DNA of 51,656 nucleotides, from positions 29,523 to 81,178 of the forward strand of contig NZ_GG698806.1 in NCBI RefSeq assembly GCF_000161935.1, in the 5' to 3' direction. The position numbers and the translations under genes were made by a program. The DNA comes from Limosilactobacillus coleohominis 101-4-CHN. GTDB lineage: Bacteria > Bacillota > Bacilli > Lactobacillales > Lactobacillaceae. Every line of letters begins with the position of its first letter. Within the stretch, counting starts at the first letter, position 1. Positions 1-10,655 of this stretch are shown piece by piece. Under the pieces are notes generated by a model, which had not been told where the DNA came from, ran no database searches, and worked only from the letters and a program-made list of their open reading frames with translations.

Positions 1-74
1 GAATCAATTATGGATTCACCGTCCGGCTTTTTAACTTGACTAGAAGTTTCTCCAGCCTTGTTTTCCTTTGCCAG
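1..74 (-). other. Open frame remnant at the window edge
   Basis: Read on the minus strand, an open frame runs from just after a TGA at 75-77 to the window edge and would encode a hydrophilic Lys/Glu/Ser-rich peptide (LAKENKAGETSSQVKKPDGE...). No ATG, GTG or TTG start with a ribosome site is visible. It may be the remnant of a neighbouring surface-protein gene or chance. The rest lies outside the window. Confidence 0.2.
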
Positions 75-83
75 TCAGAAAAT

Positions 84-102
84 TAACTATTGGGAGTAGT
101 TA
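84..102 (-). terminator. Weak hairpin after the LPQTG adhesin
   Basis: TAACTA and TAGTTA form a 6-bp stem around a 7-nt loop, followed on the minus strand by ATTTTCT. It sits just past the adhesin stop codon, but the stem is AT-rich, so terminator function is uncertain. Confidence 0.35.
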
Positions 103-114
103 TCAAGCAATTTG

Positions 115-3100
115 TTAATCGTTTTTACGTTTCTTCAGACCAGCAAGGCCTAACATGGTTGTCAATCCAGCAAGTCCTAATCCAGCAACTGCGGCGGATT
201 GGTCATTACCAGTTTGTGGCAATGCATGCTTGTTATTATTAGCGTTGTTGCTAGCACCATTGTTGGTGTTCTTAACGTCGCCATTGTTGTTAGCAATGCC
301 ATTACCTTCGCCGTTACCGTTGTTATGATCACCATTGTCACCTGGAGTTGGTGTTGGCGTGGTGTTACCACCCTTGTCATGGTTACCATTATCGGCCTGG
401 GTGTAGGTAATATTTACTTCAGTGTCGCCAGTAGTAGCTTCAACCTTTTGAGCATCAACCTTAGCTTGGCTAGGTGTATAACCATCAAAGGTTGGTGCAT
501 CAAATTCAGGCCAAGCACTATTAGCGTTGGCGTCAATTACAAAGTGACCATCGACAACCTTACCTAATTTCCAGTCACCGTACTTAGTATTTTTACCTTT
601 ACCATAAGCATTAGGATTCGTTGAAACCGTCTTCGTCCGACCGAACCAAACAGTTTGCTTAGTGGTGTTAATTGCACCAGTAGTTGGATCCGTGACGTTG
701 ATCGTCCGAGTTGGGTGAGCGAACATGTCACTGCTTTCACCTGGGTTGGTTGGGTCGATGTTGTGGTCATCAGGGTTTGTGGCCTTAGTGTAAGCAACTG
801 TGACATTCGCATTAGCAGTGTCAGCTGTGATATTGTTGTTAGCTGCAACCTTAATAGCATTCTTGCCATCAACAGTTGAAGTGTAGCCATCTACTTGGTC
901 GACATCGTATTCCTCCCAAGCACCAGTGGTTGCCTTAGCACCGTTGGACTTCCAAGTGTTGCCGTCCTTAGTAGCAACCGTCCATGGGGTCCAATGCATC
1001 TGACCATCAGGATCAATTGTTTCAGCAACTTGACCTTCACCACCACGAACGAAGTGAACGTCTTGGGTAACTGTTTGAGTTGTACCATCAGTCTTGTAAA
1101 TGGTAATCGTCCGCACAACATCCCTGTTCATGTCCTTGTTAGTTGGATCATAGTTGACCTTGGTTGAACTCTTCTTAACAATAACTGGAATCGTGAACCC
1201 ATCAGATTCGACATTATATGAACCTGGGTAAGTTACAATTTCGTAGCCTTCAGGAAGGCTTTGATCAGCTAAGTCATGCAGCAAGGCAGCAGTTAAGGTG
1301 TCACCTTTATTACTCTTGATTTCAACACCTGACTTACCAGCCTTGGTATTAACTGGCTTACCATCTTCAGTTTGGTAAACCAGGTTACCAGTTGCGTTGA
1401 AGGTTTCACCGCTCTTCAGAGTTAATGGAACCTCAATGGTATCTGGAGTTGCACTTACGTTAGTCAAACCAGCTTGGTAAGTGTAACCATCTGCAATCTG
1501 GTAGTTGCTTGGAACATTACCATCAATCGTACTCTTCAATGTGTCAGCAGAGACATCGGAGCCCTTCTTGATGTTATTGATGTTGATTGTAGCAATTTCC
1601 TTGCCATTGTAAGTGTAGACAATCTTTTGACTGAATTCAGTCTTATCTTGATCAGTCTTACCAGCGTCTGGGTCAGCAATTACGTTAATTGCTGCTGGAA
1701 CATCCAGGTAAGTACCGTCATTAAAGATAATCCGTACAACACCCTTTACACCATTAGCAACTGTCGCCGTTAATGGTTGACCATTTGGTGCCCAAGTCAT
1801 TGTGAATTGCTTCTTAGCATCAGTGCCTTCAACGTAGGCTAAGACTTGAGGCGCATTTGGATTTACATTTTGACCATTCCAGCCAGCTTGACCAAGGTCA
1901 GTTACATCGATTAATTGACGGTATTTATCTTGCGTTAAGTTCGAAATATCTTCACCCTGCTTGAAGGTTAAAGTCTTACCAGTAGTTGCACCATAGAAGT
2001 TGAAGTAGACATTTGACCAGCTACTGCTATTGCCGATGCCAATGTATTGACGTAAGTCACCTAACTTATAATTCATGCGCCAGTGTGAGTTCCCTGGCAA
2101 GCTTTCTCCATCAGTAGTTTGTTCTGGTGAGTCGGGTGCTTGTGCTTGATCGTATAAGATCGAACCAGTGTCATCAGTAGTTACCTTCCAGTTAGTGTTT
2201 GGTGTTAAAACACCATTACCCGCTGGCACCCAACTAATTTGGGTAGCACTTGCATCGAAGCTCTTGCCATTGTCACCAACGTACTTGTCACCCTGAAGAG
2301 TGTAGGTTACCTTGTGACCATAATTATTACCACCTTGCCAATCATATTGGTATTCGATAGTAGTGTATCGAGCTTCCGCCACTGGAATTTCATACCCATT
2401 GGTAGTCCGGTGAACTGGAACAGTTGGTGTAGTAAAACTAATTGATGATTGGTTTCCATACCAGGTATTATGCTCATGATCCATCCCAGTAACAGTAACT
2501 GGTGCTGTAATAGTTTGGTCTGGCTTACCCGGAACTTTAACCGTTACTGGAACTTCATAATGACCCGGAGTAACATCAGCGCCTGGTTTCAAGGTAATTG
2601 TACCAGTTGATGGATCTACAGTGGCCCAAGTTGGAACATTGTTACCAGTCCCCTTAGTAAAGGTCGTCCCTTCTGGAGTCTTTGTGTCAGAAATAACTGG
2701 ATCAGTTACGATTTTACCTGGTTCTACAGAAACTGGCTTGTAACTTGGAGCATATTCACCTTCAGGAACAACTTCAATTGAACCAGGCTTAGTTGGAACA
2801 TCTAAGTAGGTGAAGTTGCCTTGTGCGTCCTTATCAGTAAATGTCAGTCTGATAGTTGCACTAGTATCGCCAGCCTTAGGAGTAGTGGCCCAAGTTGCGT
2901 TGTACTTAATGCCAGCCTTATCTAAGTTAGTAGTATCAATTAATGCCTTGCCTTGTGCAGAAGTCAAGCTTTGACCCTCAACAACCCTAACTGGAGTAGT
3001 AACGTCCTTAGCAGTTGCCCCTGGAGCAACAATAGTCATTTCGTTGCTATCAACTGTTGTGTCATCAACAGTTACTGAAACGGTCCCTGTTAAGTTTTTA

Positions 3101-5616
3101 CTTGCGGTTGGAGTAGTGACAACAGTATTTGGAGTTTCACCACTCCAGGCAATCTTAGCGGTTGACTTATCAATTGGATCAACCTTGCTTGAAACAGTAC
3201 CATCTGGGTTAATAGTGTAATGGTTAATTGCTGAAACTGCATTATTAGCCATCTTAGCTGGGTCCATGCTATTGACTGAGGTTTCGTGGGCCTTTACAGC
3301 TGCAGGATCCGTGACAACTGCATAAGCACCAGTTGCCTTCTTTGGACCATTCGGATCTGAAGGATTTACTAGTTCAGTAGTGATTGTACCGGTATGAACA
3401 GTATCCCCAATGTAAACTGGAACGTTAACCGTGTCAGTTGACTTATCTGGGTAAGTTACAGTAACTGGAACAGTAGTTAAACCAGTCTTGCTGTTATCCT
3501 TAGTTGGCGCAATCGTTAACTTACCTGTAGATGAATCAACAGTCGCAAACGGAACTTGACTTGGATTGCTAATTTCGTACTTAGTACCTTCTGGAGCCCT
3601 ACTATCTGGGTTGATCGTAATAGTGCCATCCTGCTTAGTAGTGTAAGTAGGATCCTCAGTCTTAGTTTCGTCTTGCTTGACGTTCATTGGATCGTAAGTA
3701 GGTTGGTAAAGATCGCTGTCTTGGTCTTGGTTGTTGGTAATGTTTAATGGGATGTTTACAAAATCAACGCTGCCATCTTCATAAGTTACCTTAGCCCATG
3801 CTGACTTATCAGTAGTCTTCAAGTTACCAGTTGGGTTGGTTGGCGCTGATTGGGTACCCATTAAACTAGTCCATTCAGTTGCATCAGTAGAAGGATCATA
3901 CCAAGTTACAGTTGTCTTAAGATCAGGAACGACCTTGCTAGTTGAACCGTCATTTTCGATGTAATCTTTAATACCATCAGCAGCCTTCAAATCTGCCAAT
4001 GTTTGATTGGTTTTACCGTTAATCGTTTGGGTTTCAGGTTGATACTTGTCACTATCCTTAACAGTAACGGCAGGAGTATTAAGTAACTTAGTACCCATTG
4101 CTAGCCGTTGAGGAGTCCAGTAGTTAAAGTTATTCAAGAATTGAACTAAGTATGGTTCATAATAGTCAGAACCATCAGGAGCTGTCCCTTGAACAATAAT
4201 TCCTTGATCAGAATCTTTATTTACCTTTTGACCACCGTTATATTGGTATGAGTTCAAGCCTGATTGTGAAGGTGCCATTGATACAGTACCATTTGAGTGT
4301 AAGAACTTAAGTTGACCCTTTTGGTTTTCTGGAGCAGTTTGACCAGCGGCGGCAAAACCTGAACTTGCATTCGTCCCCCAGTTGTTCATTGAACTAACAT
4401 TATTAACAATCCAAGTAAAACTTGGCGACTTGGTCATGTTAGCTTCATCCCACTGAGCAATTGGTGATTGAGCAATTGTAACCCCGTTAGGTTGACCTTC
4501 GAGATAAACCAAATCTCCACCATTTTTTGGTAAAGCATTCAATCGTTGTAAGTTTACGTAACCAGGATTAGTGAAGTTAACAAATGATTTAACACTTGAA
4601 CCACAAACAGCAATCATTCCTAAACCGGTCTGACTAGCTGAATCCTGCAAATCTAAGGTGGCTCCTTGGTTAACGTTAACGGTAAAGTCACCTTTTAATA
4701 GCCCAGCAGAACCAGAACCCATTGAAATAATTGGACTCAGTGTTTCACCGGTAGCAGTCCGCACAACCTTAATAATACCATTATCATTAATTGTATTAGC
4801 ATCTTGGTTAGTTAAGTTAGCTGGATAACCAACACCGATAGAAAGGACACCGTATTGACCACTATTAAAGTTGGCAATCGTTTTATCAGTATTTTGAAGT
4901 TGTTGGGTTTGAACTTCCAAATCACCAGTCTTGCCAACGTTTAAGTTACCAGCAAGCACGGCGATGGAGTGACCAGTACCCATATTAATATTAACGGTAC
5001 CATCAATATTTACAGTACCAGTGGTGGCATTAGCAGTAACAATTCCCTTAACGTCCTTACCACCGTTAACATTTAAGGTAGCCCCTTGCTTAACGTCTAA
5101 GGTATAAGAATCGGCTGTATCTGGTTGGGAAGTCCGAATTGCCGCACCACCATATTGCAAGTTGTATGATGATGTTCTGGTCATATTAACAGTTGTCGTC
5201 CCATCTTCAACAATGATATTTCCGGCTGTAATAGCATCACCAGCATCACCAGGGGTAGAACCGCCGGTATATCCATTACTGGTTAAATTATTGTTACCTT
5301 TAAGAACTAAGGTGTAAGCTTCACCACTAATATCAGCTGCTCCCATCCAGTTAGTCATAAAGCCGCTAATAATTGGTCGGTCAGTTACATCTGCATTAAC
5401 ATTATTGAAAGTAACCTTAATATTCTTTTGGTTTTCCTTAGTTACGGCTGCGTTATCACCAGCCCAGGCAGCCCCAAAGTAAATCGGACTGTATTGGTGA
5501 CCATCAAAAGTAGCTGCATTGATATTAAGGTTATCAAAGGTGATATCCCAATTTGGATTTTCTTTAGTTTGGTTATTTTTGGTTATTATTGGTAAACTTG
5601 AGTGAATATTTACCAA
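115..5616 (-). CDS. LPQTG-anchored adhesin, C-terminal part (out of frame with its signal peptide)
   Basis: This is the large part (about 1,817 native residues) of a mucus-binding-type surface protein. In order it shows an Asn/Gly-rich beta-solenoid-like region (first ~400 residues, pectate-lyase-like adhesin style), several Rib/immunoglobulin-like repeats (for example near YPDKSTDTVNVPVYIGD), a MucBP-like stretch, two Mub-type repeats near the end (around RDVVRTITIYKTDGTTQTV and HPTRTINVTDPTTGAI), an Asn/Gly-rich wall-spanning linker, and the sortase signal LPQTG with a hydrophobic segment and KKRKND tail. The listed start is only the first in-frame ATG; it has no ribosome site. The real start is in the preceding frame (5573-6238), from which it is separated by a 10-bp duplication. 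With one repeat copy the protein would be about 2,037 residues. Binding to mucin or host glycans is inferred from the family. Confidence 0.85.
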   Translation of the reverse strand: MVNIHSSLPIITKNNQTKENPNWDITFDNLNINAATFDGHQYSPIYFGAAWAGDNAAVTKENQKNIKVTFNNVNADVTDRPIISGFMTNWMGAADISGEAYTLVLKGNNNLTSNGYTGGSTPGDAGDAITAGNIIVEDGTTTVNMTRTSSYNLQYGGAAIRTSQPDTADSYTLDVKQGATLNVNGGKDVKGIVTANATTGTVNIDGTVNINMGTGHSIAVLAGNLNVGKTGDLEVQTQQLQNTDKTIANFNSGQYGVLSIGVGYPANLTNQDANTINDNGIIKVVRTATGETLSPIISMGSGSAGLLKGDFTVNVNQGATLDLQDSASQTGLGMIAVCGSSVKSFVNFTNPGYVNLQRLNALPKNGGDLVYLEGQPNGVTIAQSPIAQWDEANMTKSPSFTWIVNNVSSMNNWGTNASSGFAAAGQTAPENQKGQLKFLHSNGTVSMAPSQSGLNSYQYNGGQKVNKDSDQGIIVQGTAPDGSDYYEPYLVQFLNNFNYWTPQRLAMGTKLLNTPAVTVKDSDKYQPETQTINGKTNQTLADLKAADGIKDYIENDGSTSKVVPDLKTTVTWYDPSTDATEWTSLMGTQSAPTNPTGNLKTTDKSAWAKVTYEDGSVDFVNIPLNITNNQDQDSDLYQPTYDPMNVKQDETKTEDPTYTTKQDGTITINPDSRAPEGTKYEISNPSQVPFATVDSSTGKLTIAPTKDNSKTGLTTVPVTVTYPDKSTDTVNVPVYIGDTVHTGTITTELVNPSDPNGPKKATGAYAVVTDPAAVKAHETSVNSMDPAKMANNAVSAINHYTINPDGTVSSKVDPIDKSTAKIAWSGETPNTVVTTPTASKNLTGTVSVTVDDTTVDSNEMTIVAPGATAKDVTTPVRVVEGQSLTSAQGKALIDTTNLDKAGIKYNATWATTPKAGDTSATIRLTFTDKDAQGNFTYLDVPTKPGSIEVVPEGEYAPSYKPVSVEPGKIVTDPVISDTKTPEGTTFTKGTGNNVPTWATVDPSTGTITLKPGADVTPGHYEVPVTVKVPGKPDQTITAPVTVTGMDHEHNTWYGNQSSISFTTPTVPVHRTTNGYEIPVAEARYTTIEYQYDWQGGNNYGHKVTYTLQGDKYVGDNGKSFDASATQISWVPAGNGVLTPNTNWKVTTDDTGSILYDQAQAPDSPEQTTDGESLPGNSHWRMNYKLGDLRQYIGIGNSSSWSNVYFNFYGATTGKTLTFKQGEDISNLTQDKYRQLIDVTDLGQAGWNGQNVNPNAPQVLAYVEGTDAKKQFTMTWAPNGQPLTATVANGVKGVVRIIFNDGTYLDVPAAINVIADPDAGKTDQDKTEFSQKIVYTYNGKEIATININNIKKGSDVSADTLKSTIDGNVPSNYQIADGYTYQAGLTNVSATPDTIEVPLTLKSGETFNATGNLVYQTEDGKPVNTKAGKSGVEIKSNKGDTLTAALLHDLADQSLPEGYEIVTYPGSYNVESDGFTIPVIVKKSSTKVNYDPTNKDMNRDVVRTITIYKTDGTTQTVTQDVHFVRGGEGQVAETIDPDGQMHWTPWTVATKDGNTWKSNGAKATTGAWEEYDVDQVDGYTSTVDGKNAIKVAANNNITADTANANVTVAYTKATNPDDHNIDPTNPGESSDMFAHPTRTINVTDPTTGAINTTKQTVWFGRTKTVSTNPNAYGKGKNTKYGDWKLGKVVDGHFVIDANANSAWPEFDAPTFDGYTPSQAKVDAQKVEATTGDTEVNITYTQADNGNHDKGGNTTPTPTPGDNGDHNNGNGEGNGIANNNGDVKNTNNGASNNANNNKHALPQTGNDQSAAVAGLGLAGLTTMLGLAGLKKRKND
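5568..5587 (-). repeat. Exact 10-bp tandem duplication causing a frameshift
   Basis: TTTGGTTATT occurs twice back to back (5568-5577 and 5578-5587, plus-strand reading). Reading the gene, the second copy brings a TAA (5573-5575) into frame after ...FTNNNQK. Deleting one copy joins ...FTNNNQ directly to TKENPNWDITF... with no other change, so the insertion alone accounts for the broken frame. Confidence 0.95.
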
Positions 5617-6238
5617 AATCTAACGAATGACTATTACCTTCGATAGTAACTTTCCGGGCAATTCCTTTCTGATTAAGGTTAAGATATCCCTTATCAGCAA
5701 CAGGCTTTGGCGTTGAAATACCATCAACCTTTCCTGTAACGGTGATGTCACCAGTTAAATTAATTTGGTTGACGTTTGCATCGTTCAATGCATTTACAAA
5801 TTCTGACCAGCTAGAAACGTCCTGTGAATTTTGTACAGTTGCGGTTTTATTTGCATCAACTTGTGATGGCGTTACCGGATTAGTCGCTGGTTGTGGGGTA
5901 ACTTGCTGATCATTAGTTTCTTGCTTTAGAGTAGCAGCATCAGTTGTTTCTTGACCCCTATTTGTATTCTGTTGATCTCCATTAGTCGTTGGTTGATCTA
6001 CAGGTTGCTCTTGATCCGTATTGGAAGCAGTACTATTACCGTCATTAGTTGCAGCAGTCTCTTGTCCTGCGGGAGTAGTGGTTGTATTAGTATTGGTATT
6101 CGCGGAAGCATTCAAGCCCATAAAAGTGAACCCAATCAAAACGGAAGCAACTCCAACAGTTAACTTCTTAATTGCGAAACGTTGTTTCTTCGGTTCTTGT
6201 TTACGAAGATATTCATTTTGATTATTACTTGATAACAT
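5573..6238 (-). CDS. LPQTG adhesin, N-terminal part with YSIRK-type signal peptide
   Basis: The first 221 residues of the adhesin. A YSIRK-like export signal (QRFAIKKLTVGVASVLIGFT, residues ~19-38) leads into a cleavable hydrophobic stretch ending near NASAN. A Thr/Asn/Gln-rich spacer follows, then the start of the folded region (WSEFVNALNDANVNQINLTG, then DITVTGKVDGI). GGAGG stands about 7 nt before the ATG. As sequenced, the frame ends at a TAA created by a 10-bp duplication, so the product would be secreted without a wall anchor, unless slippage or repeat loss restores the frame. YSIRK signals usually direct export to the division septum in Gram-positive cocci and lactobacilli. Confidence 0.85.
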   Translation of the reverse strand: MLSSNNQNEYLRKQEPKKQRFAIKKLTVGVASVLIGFTFMGLNASANTNTNTTTTPAGQETAATNDGNSTASNTDQEQPVDQPTTNGDQQNTNRGQETTDAATLKQETNDQQVTPQPATNPVTPSQVDANKTATVQNSQDVSSWSEFVNALNDANVNQINLTGDITVTGKVDGISTPKPVADKGYLNLNQKGIARKVTIEGNSHSLDFGKYSLKFTNNNQK

Positions 6239-6267
6239 TTTATGACCTCCAATTAGTAATTTGCTTT

Positions 6268-6305
6268 ACAGTCATTACTGTATTGTTTAAAAGTTCAAGT
6301 TTCAA
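6268..6305 (-). promoter_or_regulatory. Probable adhesin promoter with inverted repeat
   Basis: On the minus strand, TTGAAA (6300-6305), a 17-bp spacer and TACAGT (6277-6282) form a plausible sigma-A promoter. The -10 overlaps an inverted repeat ACAGT-N4-ACTGT (6268-6281) that could be an operator. Confidence 0.4.
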
Positions 6306-6695
6306 ACATAAAAATTGCATAATTCTTTTAATTCCCTATTGGCTAGGGCCTTCAAGCCCTAAAAAGAAATTCTTGATATATGATTTTTTTCATATCAATA
6401 ATTCTTCGATAAGCCACCTTATCCCTTTTACATCAAGGGCTGTAGCCGTTTTCTGCGATTTTTATCAAATAATAACAAACGGCCCATTTTTGGCATTCCA
6501 TTTATCAATGATTTGATAAAAATTCATCACTTTTTCGATTTATGAACAAATTTTCGTGAAATATTAATTACAAAATCAATCACTTATTATCGGTTAATAC
6601 TGCCTTTCCACAAATCACTAACAAAATTAAATCGGCTAAATTTATAAATCATTCTTAATTGTCCTTCGCTAATTGACTGTTTTATTTATCAACAT

Positions 6696-6734
6696 AAAAA
6701 CGGGAATGTCCATCAATTGGACATTCCCGTTTTT
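6696..6734. terminator. Bidirectional terminator after lacM
   Basis: A perfect 11-bp stem CGGGAATGTCC / GGACATTCCCG with a 7-nt loop is flanked by A5 and T5, so it can work in both directions. It ends the lacLM transcript. Confidence 0.9.
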
Positions 6735-6748
6735 AAATCAACTACTTA

Positions 6749-7711
6749 TTAACTGAATGGTGTAATTGCAAAACTAAACTCATAGTCATGATCAGCAGGC
6801 AGGGTTGCATCTTTTTCAACTGCAGCTCCCCAACTATCAATTCCCCCAACACCACGAACTGCTCCGGCAATCACCAGAACCGTTCGCCGGGCAGCTGGCA
6901 ATTCTTCAATATGGGTTGCGTTTTCTAATTCTTCTGCCGTATACGGCAACAAACTGAAATTAAATGGCTGGCCAATTTGTTCAAACTTCAGCGTAAATGG
7001 TTGCGGATGCAGATTAGCATTATTTTGCGTTGTTTCACGTGTAACTTTTAATGCACTCGTCCGCATGTGCATCCCCATCTCCTGTGGAACCAGGTATGGA
7101 GTTAATGGTAAGCCATCGATGTGATACGTTCCCTCTTGTCCGCCAGCCAGCTGATCTGGGTAGGTTTCGCCCGAGAGCCCGGTGTAGGTAAAGCCAGTCG
7201 CCTTCGTTGGCATGACCATCCGCACACCGAAAACCGGGAGTTCAGGAAGTTCCTTTTCCCCATAATAATGCGCACTAGCTTGAATCCGACCGTTGCTCTC
7301 CACAATGTAAGTCACAGATGTTTGGACAACTGGTATTGTAGCAGTTGAATAGGTAAATTTGATTGTTACCTTTTCTGCTGTTTCGTTCCCGGAAAAACGA
7401 TTATTTAATGGTGCAATTGGCAGTTCAGCGAAGTGATGATCGTCTACCGTAAGTTCAATTGCCGTGCATTTAGGAAACATATCTGCACCGAGCCACTGCG
7501 CACTATGATATGAAAAGCCATTGCCAAGATCGTTGCTGGTACTTGCCCGCCAGTAAGTTGGGTAAATTGGTCGATACAGCCATTCGCGATCGTTAATTTT
7601 CAAAGATTCCATACTTCCTCGTTCATAGCTAAAGAGGTATTCAAAACCATTCCCATGTAAACCGAGCACCCCATCACCATAAACTACGTGCATTTTATTT
7701 GAGTTGGCCAT
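6749..7711 (-). CDS. lacM: Beta-galactosidase small subunit LacM
   Basis: The small subunit of the heterodimeric GH2 beta-galactosidase of lactobacilli, corresponding to the C-terminal domain of single-chain LacZ (beta-galactosidase small-chain, domain 5 fold). It completes the active site formed by LacL and hydrolyses lactose to glucose and galactose in the cytoplasm. The 320-residue length fits the family, as does the glycine-rich [10 protein letters not shown] motif near the C terminus. The start lies inside the end of lacL (17-bp overlap) after GGAGGTGA, so translation is probably coupled. No signal peptide. Inside this gene (7031-7046) is a 14/16 match to parS. Confidence 0.95.
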   Translation of the reverse strand: MANSNKMHVVYGDGVLGLHGNGFEYLFSYERGSMESLKINDREWLYRPIYPTYWRASTSNDLGNGFSYHSAQWLGADMFPKCTAIELTVDDHHFAELPIAPLNNRFSGNETAEKVTIKFTYSTATIPVVQTSVTYIVESNGRIQASAHYYGEKELPELPVFGVRMVMPTKATGFTYTGLSGETYPDQLAGGQEGTYHIDGLPLTPYLVPQEMGMHMRTSALKVTRETTQNNANLHPQPFTLKFEQIGQPFNFSLLPYTAEELENATHIEELPAARRTVLVIAGAVRGVGGIDSWGAAVEKDATLPADHDYEFSFAITPFS

Positions 7712-9578
7712 AGTAGTATTTCACCTCCTGCATTGCGGGTTTAGGAACCCGGTTTGCAAACATTAAACCATCTCCAGAAAAGTCTGCATCTGTATGCCGA
7801 TCATCAAAATCACCGCCATACCGCATTGCTAATTGTCCCGTTACTGGATCCGTAACTTGGATGGCTTGGTCGATAAAGTCCCAAATAAAGCCACCACAAT
7901 AAACAGGATATTTCTTGATCAAATCAACATAGGCCTGCATCCCACCAACGGAATTGCCCATGGAGTGCATGTATTCACATTCCATAAACGGTTTATCAGG
8001 ATTATTTTTCAAATATTCTTCCACATCTTTCGGTGGCAGGTACATCCGACTTTCAAAATCAGAAATTCGGTCCCGATATTCAGGATTTTGACAAACTCCT
8101 TCATAATGAACCAGTCGGGTATCATCATGTTGCTTGTAAAATTGCTGCATCGCCGCAATATTGTCTCCGGCGTATGATTCATTTCCCAGTGACCAGAAGA
8201 GAATACTTGGGTGATTTTTAAAGGTTTCGTAGTTAGTGCGTGCGCGATCTAAGACAACATCACGCCACTCTGGCACTGAGCCCGGCACATTATATGATGG
8301 TTCCACTGCCCCCATCTTTTGCCAAGTTCCATGCGATTCCAGATTATTTTCTGCCATCATGTAAATGCCATTTTGATCACAAAGGTAATACCACGGGATT
8401 TGGTCAGAATAGTGACAGGTCCGCACCGCATTAATATTATTTTCCCGAAACGTTGTGATATCTTGTTTCATATCTGCTAATGTTATGCAGCGGCCCGTCC
8501 GACAATTCCATTCATGACGGTTAACACCGTTAATAATCAGGCGTTGACCATTCAGTTTTAACACGTGATCGGCATCAATTTCGACGCGGCGGAACCCAAA
8601 TTGATACGGAATAACTTCTAATAGTTGACCAGCTGGATCATGCACCACAATTTCCAGACGGTAGAGATACGGATCCTGGTTAGCCCACAAATGAACCTCG
8701 GGAATGGTTCCCGATTGAATCGTTAAGGTTTCTGCCACACTTTGGTCCGTGCGCAAAATTGTCTGTCCTGACTGATCTTGTGCAGTAATTGATACCGTCC
8801 CCGCCATGGTTCCCGCCATTTTGAGATTTACCAATAGTTGCCCAGATGTGTAATCATCATTGACGGTTGGCTTAATCAACAAATCTTCGACATGAGTATC
8901 GGGAACGGCCTGCAAGGTCACGTTACGAAAAATCCCTGAAAAGCGGAACATATCCTGATCTTCTAGGTAAGATGCCGTACTGTGTTTAAAAACGGCCACC
9001 GCTAGCACATTGTTTTCTTCTCGCAAAAAAGGCGTTAAATCAAATTCACTCGGGGTAAAACTATCCTCGGCATAACCAACGAATTGACCGTTTAGCCATA
9101 CGTACATGGCTCGTTCAACACCAGCAAACTGCACCCGGACGTGATGGCCTTGCAATCCCGGTTGTAAATCAAAGTGGGTTCGATAACAGCCTACCGAATT
9201 ATCATCCGCAGCTGAAAATTGCCCATGTACAATCTCCTGACCATTTGTAAATGGTGGGCGTCGAAAATGATGCCCTTCCCAAGGATACAGAGTGTTAATG
9301 TACTGATTTTGGGCATAACCGGCCAACTCGATCATGCTGGGAACCTGAATCCAATCCCAATCATGATCATCATAATCTGGTTGCATAAAATCTTGCGGTT
9401 GATCCTGTGGCGTCTTGGCAAAGGTAAACCGCCACCGACCATTTAATGATTGGTAAAAACTACTTTTTTGATTGGCTAATTGTCGATAATTTTGATACCA
9501 ATCGTGGTCGCTGTGGGCCGCAATTTGGTTGACCCGAAAAACCCGGGGATCGTCTAACCATTCTAATTGTGCATGCAT
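7695..9578 (-). CDS. lacL: Beta-galactosidase large subunit LacL
   Basis: Catalytic large subunit of the LacLM beta-galactosidase (GH2), 627 residues, the usual length. The sugar-binding/jelly-roll domain fills roughly residues 40-220, an immunoglobulin-like domain ~220-330, and the TIM barrel the remainder. Visible landmarks are GVNRHEW (351-357), the acid/base Glu467 in WSLGNES and the nucleophile Glu535 in [13 protein letters not shown]. It overlaps lacM by 17 bp, the arrangement known in Lactobacillus. AGGAGGG lies before the ATG. A cre box and a hairpin in the gap after galR suggest it is expressed by read-through from galKTR and/or under separate catabolite control. Confidence 0.96.
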   Translation of the reverse strand: MHAQLEWLDDPRVFRVNQIAAHSDHDWYQNYRQLANQKSSFYQSLNGRWRFTFAKTPQDQPQDFMQPDYDDHDWDWIQVPSMIELAGYAQNQYINTLYPWEGHHFRRPPFTNGQEIVHGQFSAADDNSVGCYRTHFDLQPGLQGHHVRVQFAGVERAMYVWLNGQFVGYAEDSFTPSEFDLTPFLREENNVLAVAVFKHSTASYLEDQDMFRFSGIFRNVTLQAVPDTHVEDLLIKPTVNDDYTSGQLLVNLKMAGTMAGTVSITAQDQSGQTILRTDQSVAETLTIQSGTIPEVHLWANQDPYLYRLEIVVHDPAGQLLEVIPYQFGFRRVEIDADHVLKLNGQRLIINGVNRHEWNCRTGRCITLADMKQDITTFRENNINAVRTCHYSDQIPWYYLCDQNGIYMMAENNLESHGTWQKMGAVEPSYNVPGSVPEWRDVVLDRARTNYETFKNHPSILFWSLGNESYAGDNIAAMQQFYKQHDDTRLVHYEGVCQNPEYRDRISDFESRMYLPPKDVEEYLKNNPDKPFMECEYMHSMGNSVGGMQAYVDLIKKYPVYCGGFIWDFIDQAIQVTDPVTGQLAMRYGGDFDDRHTDADFSGDGLMFANRVPKPAMQEVKYYYGQLK

Positions 9579-9596
9579 GTAAATCCCTCCTTGTAA

Positions 9597-9610
9597 TGTT
9601 ATCGCTTACA
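9597..9610. promoter_or_regulatory. cre box (CcpA site) before lacL
   Basis: TGTAAGCGATAACA on the minus strand matches every fixed position of TGWAANCGNTNWCA. It lies about 20 bp upstream of the lacL start, between the galR hairpin and the ribosome site, a position suited to a roadblock or promoter-proximal repression in glucose. Confidence 0.8.
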
Positions 9611-9628
9611 TTGGCTTGTTAAATAAAG

Positions 9629-9647
9629 GGCTGAGCCAATCCTCAGC

Positions 9648-9648
<1 letters not shown>
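9629..9648 (-). terminator. Hairpin at the galR/lacL junction
   Basis: A 7-bp perfect stem GGCTGAG / CTCAGCC with a 6-nt loop abuts the galR stop codon. On the minus strand the tail is only CTTTATTTAA, so termination is likely partial, giving polarity between galR and lacL. Confidence 0.6.

Positions 9649-10655
<1,007 letters not shown>

Larger units (their letters stand above)
6239..6748. other. 510-bp AT-rich leader between adhesin and lacM
   Basis: No convincing gene. It holds the adhesin promoter region (read leftward) and the lac terminator at its right end. It contains a small hairpin TAGGGC-CTTCAA-GCCCTA (near 6343-6362), an AT hairpin around 6373-6398, and TTTATCAAAT/ATTTGATAAA motifs near 6470 and 6500-6520 that recur upstream of the LysM hydrolase. 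Confidence 0.5.

Noticed and set aside
199-567. Plus-strand open frame within the adhesin 3' end
   Set aside because: Antisense shadow of Asn/Gly-rich repeat codons, without a ribosome site or independent support.
5568-5600. Programmed ribosomal frameshift linking the two adhesin frames
   Set aside because: A +1 shift would be needed at CAA-AAA-TAA, with no stimulatory structure seen; the exact 10-bp duplication is a simpler explanation.
6172-6516. Plus-strand open frame of about 114 codons in the adhesin leader
   Set aside because: No ribosome site, composition of untranslated AT-rich DNA, and it overlaps the adhesin start antisense.
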